DNA of 19,274 nucleotides from assembly GCA_002342545.1 (NCBI GenBank), contig DDQE01000017.1, positions 1 through 19,274 on the forward strand, read 5' to 3'. The stretch comes from Caryophanales bacterium UBA2450. GTDB lineage: Bacteria > Bacillota_I > Bacilli_A > RFN20 > CAG-826. The position numbers were made by a program, and so were the translations under genes. Position 1 is the first letter of the stretch; each line of letters begins with the position of its first letter. The notes under the pieces are model-generated. The model had not been told where the DNA came from. It saw only the letters and a program-made list of their open reading frames with translations, and made no database searches. This document shows, one piece after another, positions 1-8,374 of this stretch.

Positions 1-30
1 GGTGATTTCTTGCGATTTCACCTCTTTTTC
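1..30 (+). terminator. possible plus-strand terminator at window edge
   Basis: Bases 1-22 form a short hairpin (GGTGA pairs with TCACC, then a 2x2 internal loop, two more pairs and a TTGC loop), followed by CTCTTTTTC. On the plus strand this resembles a Rho-independent terminator of a gene that would lie left of the window and converge on the exporter operon. The stem may extend outside the window, so it cannot be judged fully. Confidence 0.3.
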
Positions 31-79
31 ATAATAAAAGGAGCCGTCATTTACCTTTTAGGTTTTTCAACAGCTCCTT
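28..79. terminator. terminator hairpin after the ABC exporter operon, possibly bidirectional
   Basis: Bases 38-49 pair with 68-79 to give a stem of about 12 base pairs whose core is AAGGAGC/GCTCCTT. The loop holds a smaller ACCT/AGGT hairpin. Two of the inner pairs are G-U only when read as minus-strand RNA, so the full stem fits minus-strand transcription. The minus-strand U-tract is short (TTTTATT), while on the plus strand the core stem is followed by ATTTTTTG. It sits about 20 bases after the stop of the last exporter gene and could serve convergent transcription. Confidence 0.6.
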
Positions 80-99
80 ATTTTTTGATTAATAATCAA

Positions 100-1881
100 T
101 TAGTTGAATTGAGAGTTATAAATCTCAGAATATAATCCGCCTAATTTCATTAATGAATCATGGTTACCGGTTTCCACGATGTTACCATCTTTCATCACGA
201 AGATTAAATCTGCGTTTTTAATGGTGGATAATCTATGAGCGATAACAAAGCTTGTTCTTCCTTTAGTTAAGGAGTCCATAGCTTTTTGAATAAGAATTTC
301 GGTTCTAGTATCAACGTTACTAGTTGCTTCATCTAGAATGAGCATTGGAGCGTTTTCAGTCATCGCTCTAGCAATAGTAATAAGTTGTTTTTGTCCAGCG
401 GAAAGTGCGCTTTCTTTTTGAATAACTGTGTCAATTCCTTGTGGAAGAGTGCTCACATAGTGGGCTAAGTTAGTTTCTTCTAAGATTTCATTAAGTCTAT
501 TTTCATCAACATTCTTGAGATTATAGACAATATTTTCTCTTAAAGTTCCATTAATAACCCAAGTTTCTTGTAAGATCATTCCAAAGATATCGCGGAGCTC
601 GGCTCTAGTCATATCTTTAATAGATACGCCATCAACTAAGATGTCACCACTAGTGAGTTCATAGAATCTCATTAATAAGTTGACTAAGGTAGTTTTACCA
701 GCACCAGTAGGACCGATAATAGCAACTTTCATACCTGGCTTAATCTTGCCAGAGAAGTGTTTAATGGTGAGTTTACTTGGATCATAACCAAAGCACACAT
801 CTTTGAATTCCACTTCTCCTCTAATTTTGGAGTGATCGAGTAAGAATTCTTTTTGTTCTTCAACAGGTAATTCTTCTTTTTCAAGGAAGTCAAAGACACG
901 ATTACAAGCAGCAGTACCAAGTTGAATAGTAGAGCTGGCTTGACCGATTTGAGCGAGTGGTTCTTGGAATAAAGAAACATAAACGATAAAGCCAGTGATA
1001 ATACCCATATCGAATTTGGCTGGATCGCTAGCGATTAATAAGCCCGCTGTAATTAAGACTGCTGCGTAAGTTAAGTAAGAAACAAATTGCATTGCAGGTT
1101 CAATTAATCCACCCCAAGCTTGGGACTTATATAAGATTGAACCAAGTAAATCGTTTTTCTTCTTAAATTCAGAAATCTTAAGTTTTTCAGCATTAAAGGC
1201 TTTAATAACGAGTTGACCAGAATAGTTTTCTTCAACAGTCGCGTTAACTTCACCAAGAACTTTTTGGTTCTCATTAAATAATGGTAATGCTTTCTTAAAT
1301 GTTAATAAGATAATAATTAACATAATTGGTAATGAGCATAAGACAACAATCGCCATTTGCCAGCTAGCGATAAACATCGCAATAATTACACCGACTAACA
1401 TTACTACTGAGTTAACAAGTAATGAAATAGAGTTTTGTAATGAGGTTGATAAAGTATCAACATCGTTAGTGATAACAGATAAGATATCACCGAATTGAGT
1501 GGTATCGAAATAATTTAAAGGCATCTTGTTGATTTTAGCGGAGATGTCTCTTCTTAAATCTTTTGAGAATTTTTGAATAATGGTGTTAAGAATAAATCCA
1601 GAGGCAAAGCCAGTGATAAAGGAAACACCAATGAAAACCACTAATTTAATAGCGAGCTTAAGTATAAGTGCTAAATCAAGTACAACAACCCCATCAACAA
1701 CCTTACCCATTGGGTTAATGGCGTTAGTTAATTCTCTAATTGTTCCTGGAGTAAGAATTGTAAGAACAACAGAGGCAACAAGTAAGGCAATAGAAATAGC
1801 AAAAGGAATATAGTATTTGCGGAAGGCTTTAACTAGGCTACCTAATTTATTAGAGCTCATTGTTTTCTTCATTTTACTCAT
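100..1881 (-). CDS. ABC exporter subunit with the catalytic ATP site (heterodimer half-transporter B)
   Basis: A 593-residue half-transporter: about six membrane helices (roughly residues 25-320) followed by an ATPase domain (about 355-590). Walker A is GPTGAGKTT at 390-398, Walker B is MLILDE at 513-518 with catalytic Glu518, and the switch His is 549. The signature motif, however, is LSAGQ (493-497) rather than LSGGQ. It therefore supplies a complete Walker A/B/His set but a weakened signature, complementing the partner encoded just upstream. The start ATG overlaps the partner's TGA by four bases (ATGA), and an AAGGAGG site lies 10 bases before it, so the two are translationally coupled. 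Family knowledge (LmrCD, BmrCD, TM287/288) points to export of lipids, peptides or drugs; the substrate cannot be told from sequence. Confidence 0.93.
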   Translation of the reverse strand: MSKMKKTMSSNKLGSLVKAFRKYYIPFAISIALLVASVVLTILTPGTIRELTNAINPMGKVVDGVVVLDLALILKLAIKLVVFIGVSFITGFASGFILNTIIQKFSKDLRRDISAKINKMPLNYFDTTQFGDILSVITNDVDTLSTSLQNSISLLVNSVVMLVGVIIAMFIASWQMAIVVLCSLPIMLIIILLTFKKALPLFNENQKVLGEVNATVEENYSGQLVIKAFNAEKLKISEFKKKNDLLGSILYKSQAWGGLIEPAMQFVSYLTYAAVLITAGLLIASDPAKFDMGIITGFIVYVSLFQEPLAQIGQASSTIQLGTAACNRVFDFLEKEELPVEEQKEFLLDHSKIRGEVEFKDVCFGYDPSKLTIKHFSGKIKPGMKVAIIGPTGAGKTTLVNLLMRFYELTSGDILVDGVSIKDMTRAELRDIFGMILQETWVINGTLRENIVYNLKNVDENRLNEILEETNLAHYVSTLPQGIDTVIQKESALSAGQKQLITIARAMTENAPMLILDEATSNVDTRTEILIQKAMDSLTKGRTSFVIAHRLSTIKNADLIFVMKDGNIVETGNHDSLMKLGGLYSEIYNSQFN

Positions 1882-3635
1882 AATCCTAATTCCTCCTTAC
1901 TTAATTGAGATAAGGCAATTTCTTGATAGACTGGACAATTTCTCACTAAGTCTTTGTGTTTGCCTAAACCGACAATCTTACCATGGTCTAACACCACGAT
2001 TTGATCAGCATCCATAATGGTGCCAACACGTTGAGCAATAATAACTCTAGTGGCTTCTGGAAGTTTTTCGGCAATTCTTCCTCTAACAACTTTATCTGTA
2101 CGATAGTCTAGAGCAGAGAAAGAGTCATCAAAGATTAAGATTTCTGGTTTAGGAGCAATAGCTCTAGCGATACAAAGTCTTTGTTTTTGTCCGCCTGAGA
2201 AGTTAGTGCCGCCTTGAGCAACTTCAGAATCGTAACCATTGCTCTTATTCATCACAAAGCCATCAGCATCAGCGATTTCCGCTGCCCATCTGATATCTTT
2301 TAATGTCATATTTGGATTTTTTAAGGCGATATTTTCTTTAATATTGCCTTTAAATAAGAAGCCTCTTTGAGGAGCATAGCCAATACGGTCTCTTAAATCG
2401 GATTGTAAAACGTCTTTTACATTTACTCCATCCACTAAAACTTCTCCGCTTGTGCAGTCCGCCATACGAGGAATTAAGTTAATAATTGTGGTTTTTCCAC
2501 TACCAGTAGCGCCAATAAAGGCAATGGTTTCACCTTTATTCACTTTGAAGGAAATATTAGAAACAGCTTCTTTATCACTACCAGGATAAGCAAAGCCAAC
2601 ATTTTTAAATTCGATTGTGCCTTTTTCTTTGAATTCTACTGGATGATCAGTATCTAAAACAGAAACTGAGTGAGTAATAACTTCATGAATACGTTTCGCA
2701 CTGACAGAGGCTCTTGGCCAAATAACAATTAAGGTAATCACTAAAATGAATGACATAACGATTTGGCTAGCAAGCATGACGAATGAGTTAGTAGAGTTAA
2801 AGGCATTAGTAGCATCAGTAGCGCTTAATCCATTAATAATATAAGCACTAACCCATAAAATAGATAAAGATAAGCCCATCATAACCATCATCACAAATGG
2901 GGTGAAGAAGGCTAATACACGACCAATAAAGATTTGAGTCTTTGTATATGGAACATTAACTTTGTCGAATTTTTCTTCTTGATAAGATTCGGCATTGAAT
3001 GCTCTAACTACTCTAACACCAGTAAGATTTTCTCTACTTGAAACGTTAAGAGCATCGGTTAATTTTTGTACAATTCTAAATTTAGGGGTTACCATAAATA
3101 ATAAAACTGCAACAGCGGCAACTAATAAGACCACCCAAATAACAGTAACAACTGTAAGTTTTGCGTTAGCTTGAGTTGCGAGTAAAATAACTGACCAAAC
3201 CATTGTAACAGGGGCCACGAATGCGGTTTTTAAGAATGTCAACCAAGCAAGGTGAACATTTTGAATGTCGTTTGTGGTTCTTGTAATTAAAGATTCGGTT
3301 GAGAATGAGGCAAAATCAGCAATTGCAAATTCATTAACTCTTTCATATAACTTTTGTCTTAATTGAGTCACTGTACTACTAGCAGTCGCACTAGCGATGA
3401 ATTTAATGATGATATCAACAACCACCATTGCTACAGCACATACAATCATTCCTAATCCGTTTAACCACACGTTAGCAGTGCCATCAGTAGCAGCATTACC
3501 AACAGCAGCGGTTAACAAACCAATATAGGAGACAATTGTCATCATGAAATAGACTTGAGCTAAGGTGAGTAAGAAAATAAATACTACTGCAACCCAATGT
3601 CTTGCCTTCATGTTTTTGAAAAGTAATTTAAACAT
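1878..3635 (-). CDS. ABC exporter subunit with the degenerate ATP site (heterodimer half-transporter A)
   Basis: A 585-residue half-transporter, first gene of the exporter operon, with about six membrane helices (roughly 12-310) and an ATPase domain (about 340-585). Walker A is GATGSGKTT (375-383) and the signature FSGGQ (479-483) is intact. At the catalytic-Glu position of Walker B there is Asp504 (ILIFDD), and the switch histidine is replaced by Gln535 (IAQR). This is the pattern of the non-catalytic half of heterodimeric exporters: its good signature completes the partner's catalytic site, while its own nucleotide site hydrolyses poorly. A GGGAG ribosome binding site lies 5 bases before the ATG. 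No regulator gene adjoins it. It is unlikely to belong to the glycan operon, because a terminator and about 200 bases separate them. Confidence 0.93.
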   Translation of the reverse strand: MFKLLFKNMKARHWVAVVFIFLLTLAQVYFMMTIVSYIGLLTAAVGNAATDGTANVWLNGLGMIVCAVAMVVVDIIIKFIASATASSTVTQLRQKLYERVNEFAIADFASFSTESLITRTTNDIQNVHLAWLTFLKTAFVAPVTMVWSVILLATQANAKLTVVTVIWVVLLVAAVAVLLFMVTPKFRIVQKLTDALNVSSRENLTGVRVVRAFNAESYQEEKFDKVNVPYTKTQIFIGRVLAFFTPFVMMVMMGLSLSILWVSAYIINGLSATDATNAFNSTNSFVMLASQIVMSFILVITLIVIWPRASVSAKRIHEVITHSVSVLDTDHPVEFKEKGTIEFKNVGFAYPGSDKEAVSNISFKVNKGETIAFIGATGSGKTTIINLIPRMADCTSGEVLVDGVNVKDVLQSDLRDRIGYAPQRGFLFKGNIKENIALKNPNMTLKDIRWAAEIADADGFVMNKSNGYDSEVAQGGTNFSGGQKQRLCIARAIAPKPEILIFDDSFSALDYRTDKVVRGRIAEKLPEATRVIIAQRVGTIMDADQIVVLDHGKIVGLGKHKDLVRNCPVYQEIALSQLSKEELGL

Positions 3636-3840
3636 AGCTTCTCCCTTTCTAAAAAATAACAGTAGTCTTAGAAGTCTAGATTACTAATAATCATTTATCC
3701 AATAAGCCCACTTTAAAAAATAATAACATAGGTTTAATTTTATTAAAATAATGTATTTATATTTTTTGAGTTGTCTATTGTTTCTAGTCTAATATTTTGA
3801 AAAAACAACAATAATAAAAAGTATTTTTGGACTATTTTAT
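3636..3840 (-). promoter_or_regulatory. intergenic region expected to hold the ABC exporter promoter
   Basis: About 200 very AT-rich bases between the glycan-operon terminator and the exporter start. A promoter is expected here because the upstream operon is terminated. The best candidate I can read on the minus strand is TAGACA (3772-3777) with CATTAT (3748-3753) at 18-base spacing, which is a weak match to a housekeeping promoter. The 120-base leader after it has no riboswitch or attenuator that I recognise and no small ORF with a ribosome binding site. Confidence 0.35.
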
Positions 3841-3880
3841 AGAAAAAGAAAAAAAGAGCAACATCGTATGACATTGCTCT
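3841..3880 (-). terminator. Rho-independent terminator of the glycan-use operon
   Basis: Read on the minus strand, bases 3880-3855 form an 11-base-pair stem (AGAGCAATGTC with GATGTTGCTCT, two G-U pairs) around a four-base ATAC loop. It is followed at once by a U-rich tract (TTTTTTTTCTTTTTC, roughly 3854-3841). It begins 10 bases after the symporter stop codon. Stem, tight loop and long U-tract make this the clearest terminator in the window. Confidence 0.93.
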
Positions 3881-3890
3881 ATAATTAATA

Positions 3891-5897
3891 TTAATCCAAA
3901 CTAACAGCAGGCTTGTTATTTTCTTGTCTAATCTTATTTAGTTCAATAAGCGCCTCTTTATCACTTTCGATTTGTTTAGCTTCTGCTTTTGCTTTCTTAG
4001 CTTCTAAAGCATCTTTCTTTTCAGGAGGTAAAGCATCATATTTAGCTTTCTTATCAGCTTCTTTTTGAGCCTTCTTTTCTTTAGCGGCTTTTTCTTTTTC
4101 CGCCTTAGAGGTGAGATATTTATTATTCTCAACTTCAAAGTCTAAGCCTTTCTTCTCACAAGTAGCTTTAAGTGTTTTAAGTCTAGCTTCTTCAGCTTCC
4201 GCTTCGGCTTCTTCTTCCTCCTTTTTCATTCTTTCTTTTGGATCGACCCAAGTTCCACCATTAGAGAGGACTGCCTCTTTTTGATCATGTACAATAGCGA
4301 CATTATCCACTTTTATGAATTTCTCAACCTTCATAAAGATAAACATAATAGCAATAACTAAATAACATACACCCTCTAAACCATATGCTAAAGAGGTTTG
4401 TAAGACTGCTTGTCCGCTTGCAGGAACTGCGGATTTAAGTCCAACGATAATACCATTACAAATTCCAGGAATAGCAACGATTAAAGAACCATAAACTGCC
4501 ATGGTGAAACCATCAGTTCTAACACCATGAATCGCTTCTTGGTGATCTAAGACGTTACCCATTAAGGCTAATGAGACGTACATCGCAGGAGCGGTACCTA
4601 AGGCTTTAATACAGAAGCTAGCTACAGAGATACCAGTGACTGCTGGAGTATTACCAATAAATCCTAAAGCGGTAAAGGCTGCTGAAGCAGATAAAGCTGC
4701 GACCACACCACCTAAAGAAATAGCCTTTGATTTTGATAATTTATTTGCTAGTGGCCAGGCAACAAGCATACCAAGAGCAGTAGGAATTGCACCAGCAATA
4801 TTAATGATAGAGCTAACTGTATTACCACCAGTTAAGGCTTGAGAGTAGAAGCTCATCGCATTGTTCTTCATCTGTCCACCGAACTGATATAGGAGCCAGA
4901 AAATCATAATCATCCACCAATATTTGTCTTTAACACAAATCTTAACTTGCTTGCCCATGGAGACTTTTTTTACTTTGGTTTCTTTATTTTCAGCATTAGC
5001 GCTAGCGCTTTCAGCGTTCTTAATATTTTCTTCAGTGATTCTTTCACGAGTGAAATAATATTCAAGTAAGCAGCCAATAATAAGAGCCACAATCATCACA
5101 ATCATTAAGATGACCCATTTTTCATTAGCCTGAGCTCTAGAAATTGTTATATCGTAATCCTGCCCTCTAACTAAGTTAGCAACCTCACTATAATCATTAG
5201 TAAACTTCACATCACCAAGTCCATGAGCAGCAATATATTCATTAGAATAAGAGTAAACAGGTAATAAGCCTAAAGCATCAACTAAAATACCACCAAACAT
5301 ACCAGAAACACCCGCAGCGCCAAGCATAGCGGCCATCACCGCGGTAGATAATAATCCACGTTTTTTACTATCACGAGTAGATAAGTTAACTAGCGCTGAG
5401 TGGGAATTAAAATATAAAGGCCAAGCAAAGGCAAAATATAAGTTATAGCCAATAGCGATAAAGATAGAGGCTAATAATCCACCGTTCGTACTCACTTCTT
5501 CTCCAGGTAAGAATTCATTAGCAGCGCCAGGAAATGGTACTAAGAATAAGATTAATAAAGCAGCCGCAATAACAGGCATACCAAGTAAAATAAGAGGTCT
5601 AGCTTTGCCTGCTAAAGAAGGCTTTCTTTCCATTAATCGACCAACGAATAAACTACCAATAACAATTACTACTGATGAGATAATTGGTAAAAGTGTCTCA
5701 AATAACGGATTCCATGTTGCAAGTCCTAAAACCTTATCCCAGTATTGAATGAGCCAAATATTGACAACACCATTACTGATAAGAGCAAGGAACGGACCTA
5801 TAAAATAACCTAGTGCTGTTTCTGGAAATAATGAAACAGTTTGGGTTTTAATTTTTGAGCGCATTAACTTTGATTCAAATAATGATTTTCTGCCCAT
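3891..5897 (-). CDS. GPH-family sugar:cation symporter with charged C-terminal tail
   Basis: A 668-residue membrane protein of the glycoside-pentoside-hexuronide (MelB/GPH) family within the major facilitator superfamily. It has about twelve helices between residues 28 and 525, in two halves joined by a charged loop (about 284-325). Residues 447-464 (GNVLDHQEAIHGVRTDGF) match the conserved GPH segment near helix 11. Its likely role is cation-coupled uptake of a mono- or oligosaccharide or glycoside released by the surface GH3 enzymes. The family is usually 450-500 residues long; here about 115 extra residues (553-668) form a Lys/Glu/Ala-rich, probably helical cytoplasmic tail. It is the last gene of the operon, 18 bases after the GH3 stop, with AAGGAG 9 bases before the ATG, and is followed by a strong terminator. 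The exact sugar is unknown. Confidence 0.9.
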   Translation of the reverse strand: MGRKSLFESKLMRSKIKTQTVSLFPETALGYFIGPFLALISNGVVNIWLIQYWDKVLGLATWNPLFETLLPIISSVVIVIGSLFVGRLMERKPSLAGKARPLILLGMPVIAAALLILFLVPFPGAANEFLPGEEVSTNGGLLASIFIAIGYNLYFAFAWPLYFNSHSALVNLSTRDSKKRGLLSTAVMAAMLGAAGVSGMFGGILVDALGLLPVYSYSNEYIAAHGLGDVKFTNDYSEVANLVRGQDYDITISRAQANEKWVILMIVMIVALIIGCLLEYYFTRERITEENIKNAESASANAENKETKVKKVSMGKQVKICVKDKYWWMIMIFWLLYQFGGQMKNNAMSFYSQALTGGNTVSSIINIAGAIPTALGMLVAWPLANKLSKSKAISLGGVVAALSASAAFTALGFIGNTPAVTGISVASFCIKALGTAPAMYVSLALMGNVLDHQEAIHGVRTDGFTMAVYGSLIVAIPGICNGIIVGLKSAVPASGQAVLQTSLAYGLEGVCYLVIAIMFIFMKVEKFIKVDNVAIVHDQKEAVLSNGGTWVDPKERMKKEEEEAEAEAEEARLKTLKATCEKKGLDFEVENNKYLTSKAEKEKAAKEKKAQKEADKKAKYDALPPEKKDALEAKKAKAEAKQIESDKEALIELNKIRQENNKPAVSLD

Positions 5898-5915
5898 AAG
5901 TTCAAACTCCTTTTT

Positions 5916-8369
5916 TTATTCTTTATTTTTTAATGACTTTTTAATGAGCTTACGCTCTTTTTTGATGGCTCTTCCTTCTTTTAAGAATTTGTGTAACCCT
6001 TTAAAGAAGTGACCGTTAAACATTAAGATTAATCCGTCTAATTGATACCAGTGAATCGCTCCACCTGTCATACGTGATAAATTTCTTAGCGGAATATAAT
6101 ACACTCCCATTACAATCATGTTTGCCGCTTTAGGATTAAATTTTCTTAAGAAGGCAATCGCCACTCTAATGCACCATGCAAAGAATCTTCCTGCCCAACC
6201 TTTAGCATATCTTAATTGATCAACGGTCGTGTAGTAATTAGCGACAATTCTTTTCTTTTTAGGGAACACCAAATGACCATTAGGGATATCTCTACCTAAT
6301 AAATATTTAAATTCATCATTAGGGACATCACTGACATCAGCCTTATAGTAAGAAGGAATCTTTTTCTCATCATAAGGGATAACACTAGTTGTGCCTGCTT
6401 TATGAATTGTGCCCATTAGGCGCATATCTTTACTAGATGAGCCAATATAGATTTGATAATCTCCTTCTTCGACTTCCCACTTATTAGTTTTCACATTGAA
6501 ATAACGGAATGTATATTCATCAAAAGGAATTGAGATAACCTTTTCTTCATTAGACTCTAATTCAACTTTAACAAAGCCTTTTAAGCCTTTTCTTTCTCTA
6601 AAGATTTTGCTGTTTTTTAAACCAACATAAAGTTGGGCAACTTCTTTTCCTTTAACTTCACCAGTATTTTTAAGTTTGAAGGAAACACCTTCAGAATCAA
6701 CTTTTAAATCTTTATATTCAAAAGTTGTATAACTTAAGCCATATCCAAACGGATATAACACCGATATTCCTTTTGTGTCGTAATAACGGTAACCAACATA
6801 AATTGTTTCACGATATTCTGCGGTCATTGGTTTATCGTGGAAATATTTATATCCGGAATAATTTTTATAAAAGAATGGATAAGATTCTGAAAGTTTTCCA
6901 CTTGGATTAACTTTACCAGTTAAAACATTTAATATCGCTCTAGCACCAGCTTGACCTGTTAAATTCATATGAACTAAAGCGTCAACTTTTTTAGCAAATG
7001 GAAGCTCAACAGCTGAACCACAAGATAAACAAACCACAACACGTTTATCAAGTTTAGAAATCTCTTCAAATAAATCTAATTGGTTTTGAGGAATTCTCAT
7101 ATTTACACGGTCAATACCTTCAGCCTCAGTTAAGTCATCTAAACCTAAGAAAAGAACTACAATATCTGCAGATTTTGCTAATTTTAAGGCCCTATTGACG
7201 CGGTTTTTGCTCTTTTTACCACTTAAATGGAATCCTGGTTCAAAACCGATATAGTTGATATCATAGTCTCCAATCACATCAATGACACGATCAACTTTAT
7301 AAGAGTTAACTAAGCTAGATCCCGCTCCTTGATAACGTGGTTCTTCAACAAATTTGCCAATAATAGCGACACGCTTATCTTTATTTAAAGGAAGTACACC
7401 ATTATTCTCTAAAAGAACAATACTTTCTTCCGCAGCTTTTTGAGCTAATAAGTGATGAGCTTCTAAATCAACTTCTCCATCTTTTTCTTGAATAGTTTTA
7501 TCGGTTCTAAATGCTAAATCTAAAAGTCGATCAACACAATCATCTAAAACTGCCTCAGAGATTTTATTATTCTTAACCGCATTAACGATATCCTTAATGG
7601 TGTCTCCATCATTAAACGGCATCTCTAATTCATTACCTGCTAATAAGCCTTCGACACGGTCATCTTCTCCACCCCAGTCAGATACTTGGCAGCCGTTATA
7701 GCCCCATTCTCCTCTTAAGATGTCATTATTTAAGTGTTTACTTTGGCAGGTATAATCTCCATTAACTAAGTTATATGAAGACATAATCATCCAAGGTTTA
7801 GCTTCTTTAACAGCGATTTCAAAGTTTGTTAAATAGATTTCTCTTAAAGTTCTTTCATCAACAATAGAGTCTACGGTAGTTCTTCTTAATTCTTGGGAGT
7901 TACAGGCAAAATGTTTTAAGCAACCTGACACTCCTTCTTCTTGTATACCCTTAATATAAGAGCTAGCCATTTTACCTGCTAGATAAGGATCTTCTGAGAA
8001 GTATTCAAAATTACGTCCACAAAGTGGATTTCTTTTTATATTCATTCCTGGTCCTAATAAAACATGAACTTTTTGATGAACAGCTTCCTTTCCTAAAGCG
8101 TGTCCAATTTCTTCACCTAACTCTAAATTCCAGCTAGAGGCAACACTTACTGCAGTAGGAAAGCAAGTTGCTTTATAAGATTCATTAAAGCCAAGGTTAT
8201 CTGCTGCGGCTTGTTGCTTTCTTAAACCATGCGGGCCGTCAGAAAGAAACATGGAAGGTATTCCAAGTCTAGCAATATCTTGAGTTTGCCAGAAGTCTTT
8301 GCCACTCATCAAAGAAGCTTTTTCTTCTAGTGTAAGTTTATCGATAATGTCTTGATGTTTTCTTGCCAT
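5916..8369 (-). CDS. cytosolic glycoside hydrolase family 3 (beta-glucosidase/xylosidase type)
   Basis: An 817-residue GH3 enzyme in the usual domain order: TIM-barrel N domain (about 1-290), alpha/beta C domain (about 305-550), fibronectin III-like domain (about 560-655) and a C-terminal extension (about 657-817). The nucleophile is Asp231 in VSDWGG, KHF is at 152-154, and Glu417 in EAEGIDR is the likely acid/base. It lacks the KHFPG motif of NagZ-type hexosaminidases, so beta-glucoside or beta-xyloside hydrolysis is more likely. There is no signal peptide, so it should act in the cytosol on sugars brought in by the downstream symporter. I chose ATG 8369 because GGAGG (8378-8382) sits 8 bases before it. 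The alternative ATG at 8384 would contain that same site and add five residues. The start is 5 bases after the glycosyltransferase stop. Confidence 0.92.
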   Translation of the reverse strand: MARKHQDIIDKLTLEEKASLMSGKDFWQTQDIARLGIPSMFLSDGPHGLRKQQAAADNLGFNESYKATCFPTAVSVASSWNLELGEEIGHALGKEAVHQKVHVLLGPGMNIKRNPLCGRNFEYFSEDPYLAGKMASSYIKGIQEEGVSGCLKHFACNSQELRRTTVDSIVDERTLREIYLTNFEIAVKEAKPWMIMSSYNLVNGDYTCQSKHLNNDILRGEWGYNGCQVSDWGGEDDRVEGLLAGNELEMPFNDGDTIKDIVNAVKNNKISEAVLDDCVDRLLDLAFRTDKTIQEKDGEVDLEAHHLLAQKAAEESIVLLENNGVLPLNKDKRVAIIGKFVEEPRYQGAGSSLVNSYKVDRVIDVIGDYDINYIGFEPGFHLSGKKSKNRVNRALKLAKSADIVVLFLGLDDLTEAEGIDRVNMRIPQNQLDLFEEISKLDKRVVVCLSCGSAVELPFAKKVDALVHMNLTGQAGARAILNVLTGKVNPSGKLSESYPFFYKNYSGYKYFHDKPMTAEYRETIYVGYRYYDTKGISVLYPFGYGLSYTTFEYKDLKVDSEGVSFKLKNTGEVKGKEVAQLYVGLKNSKIFRERKGLKGFVKVELESNEEKVISIPFDEYTFRYFNVKTNKWEVEEGDYQIYIGSSSKDMRLMGTIHKAGTTSVIPYDEKKIPSYYKADVSDVPNDEFKYLLGRDIPNGHLVFPKKKRIVANYYTTVDQLRYAKGWAGRFFAWCIRVAIAFLRKFNPKAANMIVMGVYYIPLRNLSRMTGGAIHWYQLDGLILMFNGHFFKGLHKFLKEGRAIKKERKLIKKSLKNKE

Positions 8370-8374
8370 AGGTA

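Noticed and set aside
3660..3720. Possible operator palindrome upstream of the ABC exporter (TAGT...ACTA)
   Set aside because: Only about four bases in each arm match, the interior does not pair, and such short arms are expected by chance in AT-rich DNA.
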